Both the position numbers and the translations under genes were made by a program. DNA of 64,000 nucleotides from Pocillopora verrucosa (taxonomy: Eukaryota; Cnidaria; Anthozoa; Scleractinia; Pocilloporidae): assembly GCF_036669915.1 (NCBI RefSeq), contig NC_089320.1, positions 16,261,339 through 16,325,338 of the forward strand. The letters run 5' to 3'. Under the pieces are notes generated by a model. It searched no databases, had not been told where the DNA came from, and saw only the letters and a list, made by a program, of their open reading frames with translations. Shown here piece by piece: positions 35,977 through 47,600 of this stretch. Every line of letters starts with the position of its first letter. Within the stretch, counting starts at the first letter, position 1.

Positions 35977-36414
35977 TAGTAGTAGTAGTACGTTCACGCA
36001 AGTGAGGGAGATTTAATAGGCTATTTGTAAATAAAGCAATTAAATGGACTTTTTTTCGGCCTCTCGGATGTCACGTGTACAGTCATGTCACATTACTTTG
36101 TATTGTTTGAGTATGACTGTGCCTTATATCATTAAAAGGTAATTATCGATATCAGAAGTTTTTCTTCCTTAACAACCTATGATACAGCCATACACAATAG
36201 TTACCTTATTGAGCCTCGCTTTCATGTCGACTAGTAAATGGAACAAAAATGGTAACTATTTCGTTGTTTCAGGCTAAACAGGCTAGAATTTAGCTAAAAC
36301 TGTGTAAAGTAAGCAAATAGCAGAATATCAATTGATAATCTTTAAATGTGTGACAGTTAAGACGCTTAAATCTGCTATTTCAGTTGTTAAAGGCCATTTT
36401 TGGTCTCTCCTTGT

Positions 36415-36473
36415 CACGTGTTCGGTCACGTGACCTAATTTTGCATACTCTGATTGGGATTCGTATTATAAAG
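36415..36473 (+). promoter_or_regulatory. Promoter-like cassette, array unit 4
   Basis: CACGTG at 36415-36420 and 36427-36432, then ATTGG, then TATAAAG at 36467-36473. It is conserved between units 3 and 4 with one or two base changes. It points into the 3' end of TPR copy 4. Confidence 0.4.
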
Positions 36474-37014
36474 ATGTAACGTACACTAATAAACGTTACA
36501 TTTAGGCAGTATTAGTGGTTAAATGGCTGAGCCTCGTTTTCGCGAATTTAGGGGGTTTTGCATGAAAACACCCCCTTAACACAGAACCTATACCACAATT
36601 CAACTCTACAAACTAAATGACATTGATCAGCAGGTCTTATTCTATAAAAATCCGCTATCAAACCTTTTCTGACCCGATCATTGTACAAAACCCTCATTTT
36701 GAGGTCTTGGCTTCCGGACTATTTTGAAAGTGTCAAAACTTAGACTGTTCTGTGTCTTGGCTTGTGAATTGTGGCCATTGTGGGATAACTGGAAATTATT
36801 CTATATCAACTCAACAGCAGCTCGATCTGGAATTACCCTTGTTCCTTCACCCTAATGGTAAACACAAGCGAGTAAATGTGTTTTAGAACAATTAAAAATT
36901 AATTTTTAACATTTCTGTTGACCGTACCGGAAACTAAGATATTAACCGTAAAATGGCCAATATTTTAATCAAAATTCCCGCACTCTTTAAGTAGTGATCT
37001 CGACATTGTGTTCA

Positions 37015-38376
37015 TTACTCAAGAGATGAGCTGTCGGCTTCGCTATCAGTTTGATCTTCACTGCTTGAACACGATTCACTGCTGAGCCATTCCCCTTTTT
37101 CTAGCTCCTGCATATAAGACAAGCGCCTAATGCGCTTCTCGGCAGAATCAAGTTCCAGCTCAAACCCATTTGCGAGGATGAGCCCCATCGCTTCTTCAGC
37201 CTTCTCGAGAGCCATAGCAATGTTTTGTTCAAAGTAGTGCTGATCAGATCGCAAAAGAAGATGCTTTATTCTTGTCCCTAATCCCATGTTACCATCAGCC
37301 GTTCTAGATTCAGTTAAATCAAGGTGCCTTTTTGCTTTCATAACGTCCTCTTTGCAGATGTCGGTGTTGTTGTTCGCTACCTTGGAGCAAGGCTTTAGGC
37401 ACAGAGCTGCCATTTTGATGCTGATGTATTCTCTGTTGTTTACAGTGTACTGACATGCCCGCTGATAAGACTTGTACACTTCAGTTTTTCGGGTGTCCCG
37501 AGCACTGTTCGGTGCAGGTAAAGAGTCAAGTAGTGCGCCACGACTGTAAAACAGTTCTCCTTTATCGTCGTGAGAATCCTGAAGTTCAAGAGCTTTTTGT
37601 GCCTTTTCCACGCATCTCATAGCATTTCCAAATTTTCTCTGACGCTTGTACACCGCCGTCAAAAGATTCAAGGCTCGTCCCGTCAGAATTCCCGGGTTTT
37701 TCATCTGCAGTTCCCGTTTAAGTACAGATTTTAGTATTGTTTTGGTACCTTTAAGATTATTCTGGAAATAAAAGGCCTTTGCGCGCTCAATCTCTAAAAT
37801 TGCTTTCATGTCAACATCTTCAGGCGACCTTCTTGCCAACTGTTCTTGTATTATTCGTTCATGTGCCTCAAACATCCCGTTACCTTGTAGATCGTGTAGC
37901 TTTGATATGAGTAAGATATAAGGGAAAGTACTCATCCATCCGCGCTTTGGAATGACTGGCATTGGAGAATGGACAGAGCTGAGTTGAACCAATATTAAGT
38001 CGACTTGGATGCCTTGACTGTCTTCTTCTATGTCCAGGGGTTTTATGACTGAGTCGTTTTCTTCATCAGAAGAAGTGAGACAACTCTTGTTACGACATTT
38101 ACAAGTCTGCACATGACACAGTGTGTTGTTAGAACCATTCTGGATTATGGGAAAACCTGAAGCCTTAATAGATAGAACACTCTGGGATCGTCTCATCTCT
38201 TGATCCTGATCTGTTGCTTTTGCTGCATGTTTCCTATGATGTGACTTAAATTTCCCATGGACAATTCCTCCAGTAACTGGTTCTCGAGTCTGAACTTCAT
38301 CGGTGTAAGCTTCAGGAACATCCTCGACTAATTCTACTAGAAAAACTTCACAGGAAAGACTATCCTGAGTAGTCAT
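37015..38376 (-). CDS. TPR-like helical protein, array copy 4 (453 aa, single coding exon)
   Basis: Open frame with the same start and stop as copy 3. Residues 1-142 are identical to copy 3. From residue ~147 the two diverge: RGWMSTFPYILLISKLHDLQ replaces RGCMNNSRYISLMTKLHDLQ, and another cluster lies at about 290-330 (YTVNNREYISIKMAALCLKP versus YSVNNNGYINTKMADLLLKH). Helical periodicity and length are kept, so both should fold alike while presenting different surfaces. It is the first TPR gene downstream of CRYZL1 on the same strand. No enzymatic or targeting motif is seen. Confidence 0.85.
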   Translation of the reverse strand: MTTQDSLSCEVFLVELVEDVPEAYTDEVQTREPVTGGIVHGKFKSHHRKHAAKATDQDQEMRRSQSVLSIKASGFPIIQNGSNNTLCHVQTCKCRNKSCLTSSDEENDSVIKPLDIEEDSQGIQVDLILVQLSSVHSPMPVIPKRGWMSTFPYILLISKLHDLQGNGMFEAHERIIQEQLARRSPEDVDMKAILEIERAKAFYFQNNLKGTKTILKSVLKRELQMKNPGILTGRALNLLTAVYKRQRKFGNAMRCVEKAQKALELQDSHDDKGELFYSRGALLDSLPAPNSARDTRKTEVYKSYQRACQYTVNNREYISIKMAALCLKPCSKVANNNTDICKEDVMKAKRHLDLTESRTADGNMGLGTRIKHLLLRSDQHYFEQNIAMALEKAEEAMGLILANGFELELDSAEKRIRRLSYMQELEKGEWLSSESCSSSEDQTDSEADSSSLE

Positions 38377-39086
38377 TGTTTAGGCGATTGAAAGTAAGTG
38401 AACCAGTAACTGAAACGTTCCTAATGTGGGCATGACTTGATAATTACCGTTATTCAAAGTAAGAGAACGTTTGAAGACAATTTAGGTGCACCTGAAAATA
38501 AAACAAAAAGACAAAAACAGGATTTAAACAATGGATGGATTATAATACGAAACCTAATGAAAAACATTCAATATGCTTGGGAAATCAAGAAACCCGCTCG
38601 GCATACTTACATAAGTCGAACCTAACGGACAGAAAAAACTGAACATGATAGAACGCGTTCAAATTTCATCGAGGGTCCATGTTATACCAAAGTCAAGTAA
38701 CCACAACTGCCACCACACCAGGGAAAGGAAAAATATCTCAGCTGGAATCTATAGGCGTACACAGGCACCCTGCGTGTTTTCTCGACCAATCATGGGGCGA
38801 ATTAGAGCAAAACTGGTCCAAGCCGAATTACTTTCGACCCTCAAATTTCAGACGGATTTAAGGTTCGAAGCAATTGCGTTTCTGGGCTTTTTCATCATGA
38901 TCCTTAAACAAGGGAAAGATTGAACCTTTGGAACGTAGCTAGGTTTTGAAACTTCTCAAAGAACTTTTAAAAATTAAACATTTTTCTCATAGGTCAAAGT
39001 GTCCGGAAATAGAATCAATAGAAGTTTGGTTATATTCCTGTAATAAGTCTCGTATATAACAATACTAAAAACTCTCAGTGTGACTA

Positions 39087-39247
39087 AAGGGGTAAGTTTC
39101 TAAAGAAACTGTAGTGCTGCGTCGGTGGGAGGGTATAGCAGGTAATTTAGTGTTAACAACTGGGTTGAAAACGTAAATTAGCCACCGTAAAGGGTAAAAA
39201 AGCTGACGTTTCGAGCTTTAGCCCTTCGTCAGAGCGATTGATTAATT
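39087..39247. repeat. Foldback element insertion with 12-bp target duplication (unit 4 only)
   Basis: 161 bases flanked by TCAGTGTGACTA at 39075-39086 and 39248-39259. Unit 3 has a single TCAGTGTGACTA at the same place, so it is the empty site. The insert contains the GTAAGTTTCTAAAGAAACTG and GGTAATTTAGTGTTAAC blocks of the palindromic family. Confidence 0.88.
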
Positions 39248-39394
39248 TCAGTGTGACTACCTGAAAGAGAAAAATGTAAGGAAAGTGCAAAGTCTCGGGA
39301 AATTTTATTAAATTTTTCATGGTCCCAGGAAAAGCTCTAGTACGGAAGCATATTTTAAAAAGCCAATCATTGACTTAGTGTAGCTTCGTTGTTT

Positions 39395-40020
39395 ATTAGC
39401 GATATTTATGCAGGCTGGCCCAGTTCAGCTTCAAGCTGGTTTAAATAGGGGTCTGATTAGGACATACTGAGTAAAACAAAGTGTACATAGAAATATAAAA
39501 TACAAAAGGAGCCGACAACACAAATTACAATTTACACATAAGATAGACAATAATAAAATGTACAATGTTACATTAAAAAGTACATTACATCAATAACTGA
39601 AATGGAGTTTGAGAAGTTATGTAGAGAAGTTATGTTTCGTAGTTTGCTAGTCAGAGCATTCCAAGCCTTTGCACCTTTGTAGCGAAGGGAACCTTGATAT
39701 TTAGATGGTTTTTAGCCAGGGGCAATTGTAAAAGGTCTCTATATCTGGTATTGTTAACCTCCCTTCAGAGCGAGAGTTACGAGAGGAAACCTAGTTACTT
39801 TTTCTCAAAGTTTTCCCTCAAGATATTTACTAGTTCGGCTGACGATATAATACGCCTTCTGCTATGGGTATCAAGTTTTAGACTTGAGTCGTCACCATGA
39901 CAACATTACTTCGAATGACAGGCAGAGGTATTCCAATTTTTGGCCTAGATACCTCAATATCTTTACTTTCCCATGGTGCTATGTCTTCATTCTTTGTCAT
40001 ATTATACAACACTTTGACAG
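39395..40020 (-). mobile_element. LINE 3' end fragment, array unit 4
   Basis: Counterpart of 28660-29280 in unit 3, with the same internal shortening relative to unit 2. Confidence 0.65.
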
Positions 40021-41667
40021 TTTTATAATATTCTCTAATTTGTCATTTTTCTTAATGTATTCAATTAGCTCTGGCAGATTTTAACAAAATAGGCTATTTG
40101 ATAGGAACTGTATGTGGTTATGACTGAGCAAATTTTTCAAAAAATTTACCGAAGGAAACGCGATAAACCTTATTAGAAAGCCTTTCTTTTTTTCTTATTC
40201 CCAAAACATTACGCCATAAAATAACATTTCATTAAGATCGATATTTTGAATCTGTTGTCGATTCTGTTGCCATTTCGCAATCTTTCTCTCGGTGTTTCCT
40301 TTTTGTTTACCTCTTTTTCAGGCGTAGAGGGCCAATGAATATCGTGGGTATGGTTACTAGAAACTCTAGAGATCATTCGATAAAAGTTGTATTTTGTTAT
40401 ACTCTTTTAATACACGTTTTACATAATAATCGCGCGGTCGCATCGAGCTGCCATGTTAGTTCACAGCCAGCCCAAGCTCCAGCTGTGAGATAGTCAGAGA
40501 GTTATGGCGAAATTATAAGAGTTTGTATGGGAATAATTACGACTGCTCTTAGGAATAAAAAAATACAGTCAGATTCTCAATTTGAAATGAAAAATAAATG
40601 TTGGTCATCGGGGGTTGAAGAAAATATGTTCCATTATATTCTCTGCGTATTCCACCAATTATGACAAAATTTTCATGTTTATTGCTTCCTTGTTGTCAAG
40701 AGTCGGTCATAAATAATTCATCCCTTAATTAAAACACGAAACGAAGCCATATAGATTGAAGCGGTCTTTTCACGTCATGATGGAGATCGTTCCTACAAAA
40801 CTTCTTGATGCTATGATATCCAGAAATAAAGAAAATTCGTTTTTGCCTTTATCTGTTGCCTTTAAAGGTATACATAACGGAAGTTGTGGAAACCGAAAAT
40901 CCGTCATGGTAATATTCTTCTCGAATTACATGTTAAGTGAAAGCATCAGTGGAAACGTCTCAGAACAATTTAAGGAAGGAATAAGGAATACTATGGCAAA
41001 ATGATCTAAAGATGAAGATGACAGTTTTGTTTTCATGTCAAAAGTGATGCTCATACTAGAGCTCAGTAGTATGAAGGTTACCGTCGAGTATTTGAATAAA
41101 AGCTGTCAACTGGACCTTAAAACTCCGACAATGTGGACCAAAGAACTATAACCTGATGAACATGTAAAACATATCCTACCGTGGTTTGACAGGTACATGT
41201 AATGCCTGTTTAACTGAGGCCAAAACTGTAAAACATCCTTCTAGGTGAAACTAAAAGACTTTCTGCTTCGTCAAAACAAAGCTTACGCACAGCCTCGTTC
41301 TCAGGGAACTCACTTTTAGGAAAATCAAGGGACCTGGGCCTAAGAGAGCTTGAAGTTCGTCGTCAAGCACACAAAGCTCGACTTCAATGCATATGATGTG
41401 TGGCGCTTATTAGCTGTGGATGGTCCTTATCTATAATTTCCACTATCAAAAGACAAACGGCATTGAGGATTGGCGATGCCATGAACATTGCGGTGTATAC
41501 TGAAATGGGAGCTATTCATCATAAACTCCCAAACAAATAAGCAACAAAACGATACAATACAGTGTCATCATATCCTTCTTAAGAACGACTGCATGAAAAC
41601 GAGTCAACAAGTCTATATCGGCCGAAACAAAGATGGAAAAGAAGAAGTGTCACGTAAAATAGAATTC

Positions 41668-41673
41668 TTTATT
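41668..41673 (-). terminator. Polyadenylation signal after the CRYZL1 terminal exon
   Basis: Minus-strand AATAAA about 22 bases past the TAA at 41695-41697. It is conserved in the unit 3 copy. Confidence 0.6.
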
Positions 41674-41694
41674 TCTAGACTCGAATTGTTATAT

Positions 41695-44600
41695 TTACAA
41701 GCTAACAACAATTTTGCCAACAGTGTGCTGAGGTAGTTGCCGCAGGGTTTCACAGGCATCTTCCAGAGACACAGTATGGTGAATGACCGGTCTAAAGAAG
41801 AAAACATTAATATAGATTGTCTAGTATGTTAAGTTATAAACGTCTGAGTCTAATCGTCGTTCAAATCACGATCTTAGAAAAACTGCCACTATGAGCAAAA
41901 GAGCTGCAGAACTTTGGTCTTTGCGCACTCTTCCCCAACCGACCCTTACTCAAATGTAACACTTCCTCTGTGGCACTGTTCACGTACCAGAAGTTTACAT
42001 CGCCCTGAGTGCATTTCGACATCAAAAGAGAGAACCAGATCTCTGAGACCGATCTTGGAGTCATTACAGCCATGTTATCTAGTTCCCGCATTTCACACCA
42101 TTAATCTACCGTTGTATGCTAAAAAAAAGTCAGGCTCAAACGTTCATCTTCCCCGTCTCCATTTATCTCCTCTATAATTCTTTTCCTCTTTTTCCCCTTC
42201 CCTTAAACTTAGATTCGCGTAAAGTTTGTTTGATCCCTTGAAACTATTGATGGAAGAAGTCTTCTGTTCTTACCTTATCACTGAGTTAGACAGTTTATCC
42301 ATTATGTCTTGGAGGATGTCTTCACACAAGTTAAGAGAAAACGGGCAAATTTCGGTCAAAACGAGTAATAACGTCTCTCTGATACGTTGGACCAAAAAAA
42401 AACACAAAAAAACAGAAGAGACACGAACAAAATAAGGCGGCGACGAGAAAAAGAAGGCTAAACCGCAACATCACTATTTGTAGGGAGACATAGGTCATAT
42501 TTTCTTCACTTCATGATATCAGTCGAAGGTCAGATGTTAAGGATTAGAAAAAGGACAGTGAGAAAGTCAACGGTTCTCAGAAGGCCCCTTGTGGGTTTCA
42601 TCCTCTTCAACTTCTTCGAATGACTAGTATCTAATTTCTCCTTACAATATCACCCCTAAATAAAACACAAAGCACACGAGAATAAAGGAAACGATCACTA
42701 ACTAAAGAAGTTCTTGATCGTTAAACAAATTCTCCATGTTAGCACCTGATGAAATGTAAAGAGAACAGTTGAGAGAATATGCATACTGATGTTAGGGTGC
42801 AAAGGATACGTAGGTATCTTCCTTGTTGACCTAAGGAAAGGACAGACTCAAAACGTAAATCAAAGGCACCAGGGAACCTTTTTTCAGCAATCACTTAACC
42901 ATTTCCCGATAGTGATTGTCAACTGATGAAAGCAGGTTTGACTGAAATAAGGTGAACATCCACGCAATTTACTGTCCTCCATAAATCCCTACCTTTTGAT
43001 AAAGTCCATGAATGTTCAAAGAGAAAACTGATTGCAGCTCCTTTGAGGTAAAGCATCTGAGAATCAGGAGGGTCCAACTGGATGTAAGAGAAGGGTTAGT
43101 AGTATTTCACAATTAGTGATCACATGGAAAATAAAAATTAGATTACACTTCATCTTGTCTATTGTAGTAAGTATGCTAAGAAAGTTTGAGAATTCTGAAA
43201 CTCTTGAATAAAGTGCACCTTTTGATTGCATATCATAAAATTAAAACCAAAGTAATCACAGCAGCTGATCACAGAAAAGAAAAATGTGCAACAAATGTAA
43301 AATTGTCCTTAGAGGATTCTTACCTGAAGATCTTGATGAGAAGTGATCCATCTTCCAGCCACTCCAAGACAGGAGATCACATCATGTTTGGATGGCACTG
43401 AATTTTGGCCAGGTAGACCAATGCCTGTTCCCTTAATTATAACATCATCATCTTGACGAAGAACTGTTCAATAGGAGATTTGATTGGTTCATTTTAAAAA
43501 TTAAACAGTTCATTTAATTTTGTTTCAGATCTGCTATAATTTTTTTTTAAACTAATATGAATGTACCAGTAGGGAATGACAATCAAAAGGAAGACACCAT
43601 TTTAATTCAAACTCATTAAGTTCTAACAGAATGGTACCATATAAAAATAACCTGAAGTGTGTGCAGTGATCTACAATTTTGCTGGACAGCGAGAACAACA
43701 AATAAATCCCAGCATCCCATTACATCAATGGTCAATATGAAAAGTGGCCACTCAAAACCAAAACTAAACTCCTGCAAAGGGTTAAGGCTGACCCTCTCAA
43801 CAAGAGTTTGTGTGATTTTCTCTTACCTCCATTATCAATCACACAATCCACACCAAGTCCACCAGTTTCATCCATACAAATATCTACTAATGACTTCTTT
43901 GTTTTCCTCAAGTCTATTACATTTGCTACAAGAAGACATAGAGATTGTGTTAACCCTCCACAAGAATAGAAAGCCTCCTTACTGTTCTCTACATTTTTGT
44001 TACATAAAAAAATGCATCTGTCAGTGATGGTTCTTAAGATATATGTCTCAGGACATATGTTTTAAAAAACATGACAGCTCAACACTAACTCTCTTTTACT
44101 TTCAGGATGGTGACCTAAAAAAGAAGGGAAGGAATGAAATGGTTCGAAATATCTTGTTATCCATGTATGACACAGGATGAAGCAGGGATATTGTTAGCCA
44201 TGTATCAGGACTGTTAATTCACTTGACATGCCCACAACCTTGGGGACTTTCGTTCCATCAGATATCACTTTCCCTTTTATTACAAATGGTTAGCCCAATA
44301 GTGGAGTAATGCCCTTACCAAGTGGTGGTTGAAGACTCTGCAGGTAAATAACTTCTTCTTCTGATGATGCTGTTGCAAGAACCTGTCATTAATGTTGAGG
44401 AGAATACAACTATTATCATATGAATGTATGGCCCACCAACACTCTAGCTGGAAAAACAAGACAAAATCCCTCTTGTAAGGGCTGCACCCAATAGCTGTAC
44501 AAAAGGCCATTTCACCCTGAAAGATGTGAGAGGCAAGAAGAAAGGAAAAAAAAAAGAAAGAGCAGGAGATATATGATAAATTACTTATTGACTGAGTGGG

Positions 44601-47600
44601 AGGGCTGGACCAGAAAATGTTTTGAACACCCTTGATTATAATGCGTGGACATCACTGTGCTCAGTTTATACTCTATGACCTCAAACTAAAAGTTTCCTGT
44701 CCAGCCCTCCCACTCAGTCAACAAGTGAATATTACTTTTTGTTAAAAATTGACGTTGTCAGCTCTCAGATTGCAAAAGGATTAAAAAGAACTCTGAATTG
44801 TCTTATGTCAACCATACCTTGGCCCCCCAAATATGGGCAAGTTGGATAGCCATAACACCACTGGCCTGAAATAAAGAAATTCATATCATGACCATCATAC
44901 TGTGAGCCTGGTAATCAAACTGTATTTTTGATTTTGATTAATGTTGGATTAAAATGTATTTTTGATTTTGATTAATGTTGGATTAAAATGTATTTTTGTC
45001 ATGCAAATCACTTGAAAACCTTGACTGTTCCTTTGGCAAATAATTGTCATATAAAATATTTCTTAAACTGTGCCTGAATGTCAAGAATAATGGCAATAAA
45101 ACCAAAACAGTGACTTTAAAAACAACTCCTTTGTATAAAATACTCACTGAGGCCCCGTTGAATATCAGTATTGTCTCTCCTCCACATACTCTGGCTTGGT
45201 AGTATAATGCAGTGTAAGCTCTAACAACATCACCAATGCAACCTGCTGCATCTATGTGATCCACTTTCTCTGGTTTTTGGGCTGAACATAAATTTCATGT
45301 GGCGTATAGACATTTTTTATTAGTTACAATAATTTCATTAATTTAAGCCAGAGAGAATGAAAGATGGTAAAAATCAAGAATTTATACATGCCATTAGTAC
45401 AAATACATTTTTGAATAGATCAACACAAAAATTTTGCAAGTTAATATTATAGGATTCACTGCCTTTGCACTGTAATTTTGTCAAAACATGGCACTGACTT
45501 AAAAACTGAGATTATTTAACCAAATTACGCTTGATATCTAAATACTGATTTCCAAGCAGTATTCATACATATCTTAAAATTAGTTTTAGCTTTGAGGGTT
45601 TGTGTTAAATGAAATCATATCTCCTAATTAATGTTTTTACTTCTCCTTGACTTCTTTCTGCTTGAAAATATATTGAAATTCAAGGAGAAATTCCATTTTG
45701 GTCACTCCAGGTGGTGAAATTGTTGATGTGAGACTAAGGAAACTATAAAAATTTGGATTTTATTCTACCAGATCAACTGTGTACTGTCCAATCACAGTAA
45801 AGTTCAGGGTCCAGTTGTTAGAGGGCCAATTAGCACTAGCTCAAGGTTAAATTGTAATCTGGGTCTCCTTATTCCTTTATTCAAAAGCCATTTTGGAATA
45901 GTTTTCTGTGTTCTTTTTAGAGCATCAAATAGTCATATTCCAGACAAAAAGAAATTTGACTGAATTTTTTCTAAAGCTTTCAGATCCGAAATCATATTTC
46001 ACACTAAGCCTGGATTAACTTAACCCAGCTTTGGACAACCTGGCCTGGGACATTGGAGTAAACCTTAATACTACAAACTGCTTAATATTGATGTTTGTGG
46101 TTTACTTTTCTCACTTCTTATTGGCTTCTCCTCAAGAACATAGTAACATTCCGTAAATATTTATGGCGTTCATGATTTTTTTAACTTTTACCGTAACTAA
46201 CCAAGTTTTGCATAGAGCTCTGAGTTTGTATATTGCAGTATGCAATTATTTCCCAAATACTCACCGACATCATACTGTGATAAGATGCAAAAGTTTGCAC
46301 ATCCTGCTGAAGCTGAATCTAATGGAAGCAGGCCTGGTAATGTGGAGTACATAATAGTAGTTTATTTATAATCAAAACCAACCCACTACTGCAGCTACTA
46401 TAATCATCACTCAGTTACAGCATTCAATGCAAGGATCTGTACAAAGGAATGTGGTAGAAGGAAAATTCTGTAAATTAACAGGAGAATAGTCTTCATTTCT
46501 GAGGAATTTTGTGTAGTTGCAAGACAATTCTATCATTGCTGATGCATTGCGAACACTATACTATAAGAAATACAATGTTAACACCCATTCTTATGCTGTA
46601 AGTCATCAAAATATCCATGCTTTGTTGTATATTAAGCCCATGTGTGGAATAAGAAACAAGACAAATAAATTTTGGATACTGTACACTGTTTTTGCACAGT
46701 GACACCAATTTTTTTTCTAAGAGATCACTTCTTATCTGATTCCTTCCACCTTTCTGAATTTCTGAATGCCTGAAATTTTAACTATTTTTGAACTCCCCTT
46801 AATAAGTTATTCACATAGCAACATGATTATTAGAACAAAGAAAAACTCACCAGCCACTTCATCTCCAATGCTGACTCTTGTGACTGCTGATCCAACTGAA
46901 AGAAAATAAATGATTAAACATGGACTTAAATATAAAATTTAACATATTAAATGTTCAGAATGTTTATCAATGTTTGATGAAACAACTGTGTCTTTGTGTA
47001 CCATCTTATGAATAATGGATTTATTGAAGTACCTCATAAAAGGAAAAAATTGAGTCCAAAGTAAAAAAAATTTACTTTGACATAACCTCTTTCCATGTAT
47101 GGCCCTTTTCTTAAACTGAATTTTGATAATTTAAATATCGTGCTTATTTTAAGTTTGGCAATGTATACCATTTGTAACAACTCCTGATATTTCTTTTCCA
47201 AATGGCTGTTCCTTCTTGCTTATCAAGTTAAATTCCTCTAAAATCTGCAACAGAAAGAAACACACTCATGTCATCAGCCTTAACAATCGGAATATGAAGC
47301 ACCCCTGTACAGAAGAAATTAATTAGCTATTTAGCAAGTGTTATTCAAAGTTTTGCACCTTGTTATGGTGTGGAGACAAGCCGCAAGCTTTGACCTTTAC
47401 TGCAACGCTGTTTTCATCTAGTGTTGGGCACTCAAACTAAAAAATAAATAAAACATATTTTTTAAAACAAACAGACTCCAAGTTGGTGTGAAAAAAGTGG
47501 CCTACAAGATCCAGCAGAGTATGTTACTGATGTTCTGACTCATTTCAATTTGACGTATCCTCTGATCTATTGCCGAACACAGCACCATGGAATTTTTTTT

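Larger units (their letters stand above)
35977..43190. repeat. Tandem array unit 4
   Basis: Aligns with unit 3 from the AGTACGTTCACGCAAGTGAG start through the TPR gene, LINE fragment and CRYZL1 terminal exons. Similarity ends inside the CRYZL1 intron at about 43185, where units 2 and 3 switch into LINE remnant sequence. The right-hand part belongs to the genuine CRYZL1 gene, so this is the parental or least displaced copy. Confidence 0.85.

Noticed and set aside
42739-42830. Genuine divergent last exon of CRYZL1
   Set aside because: After QQGRYLRIL the residues come from MITE sequence, and the expected CRYZL1 C terminus is found further along at 41695-42330. It may be used as a truncated isoform, but it is not the ancestral end.
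25417-43190. Units 3 and 4 as an assembly duplication of two haplotypes
   Set aside because: Not excluded, but less likely: a SINE, a LINE and LINE remnants separate them, each has private insertions, and the coding differences are clustered. Long reads across the junction would settle it.
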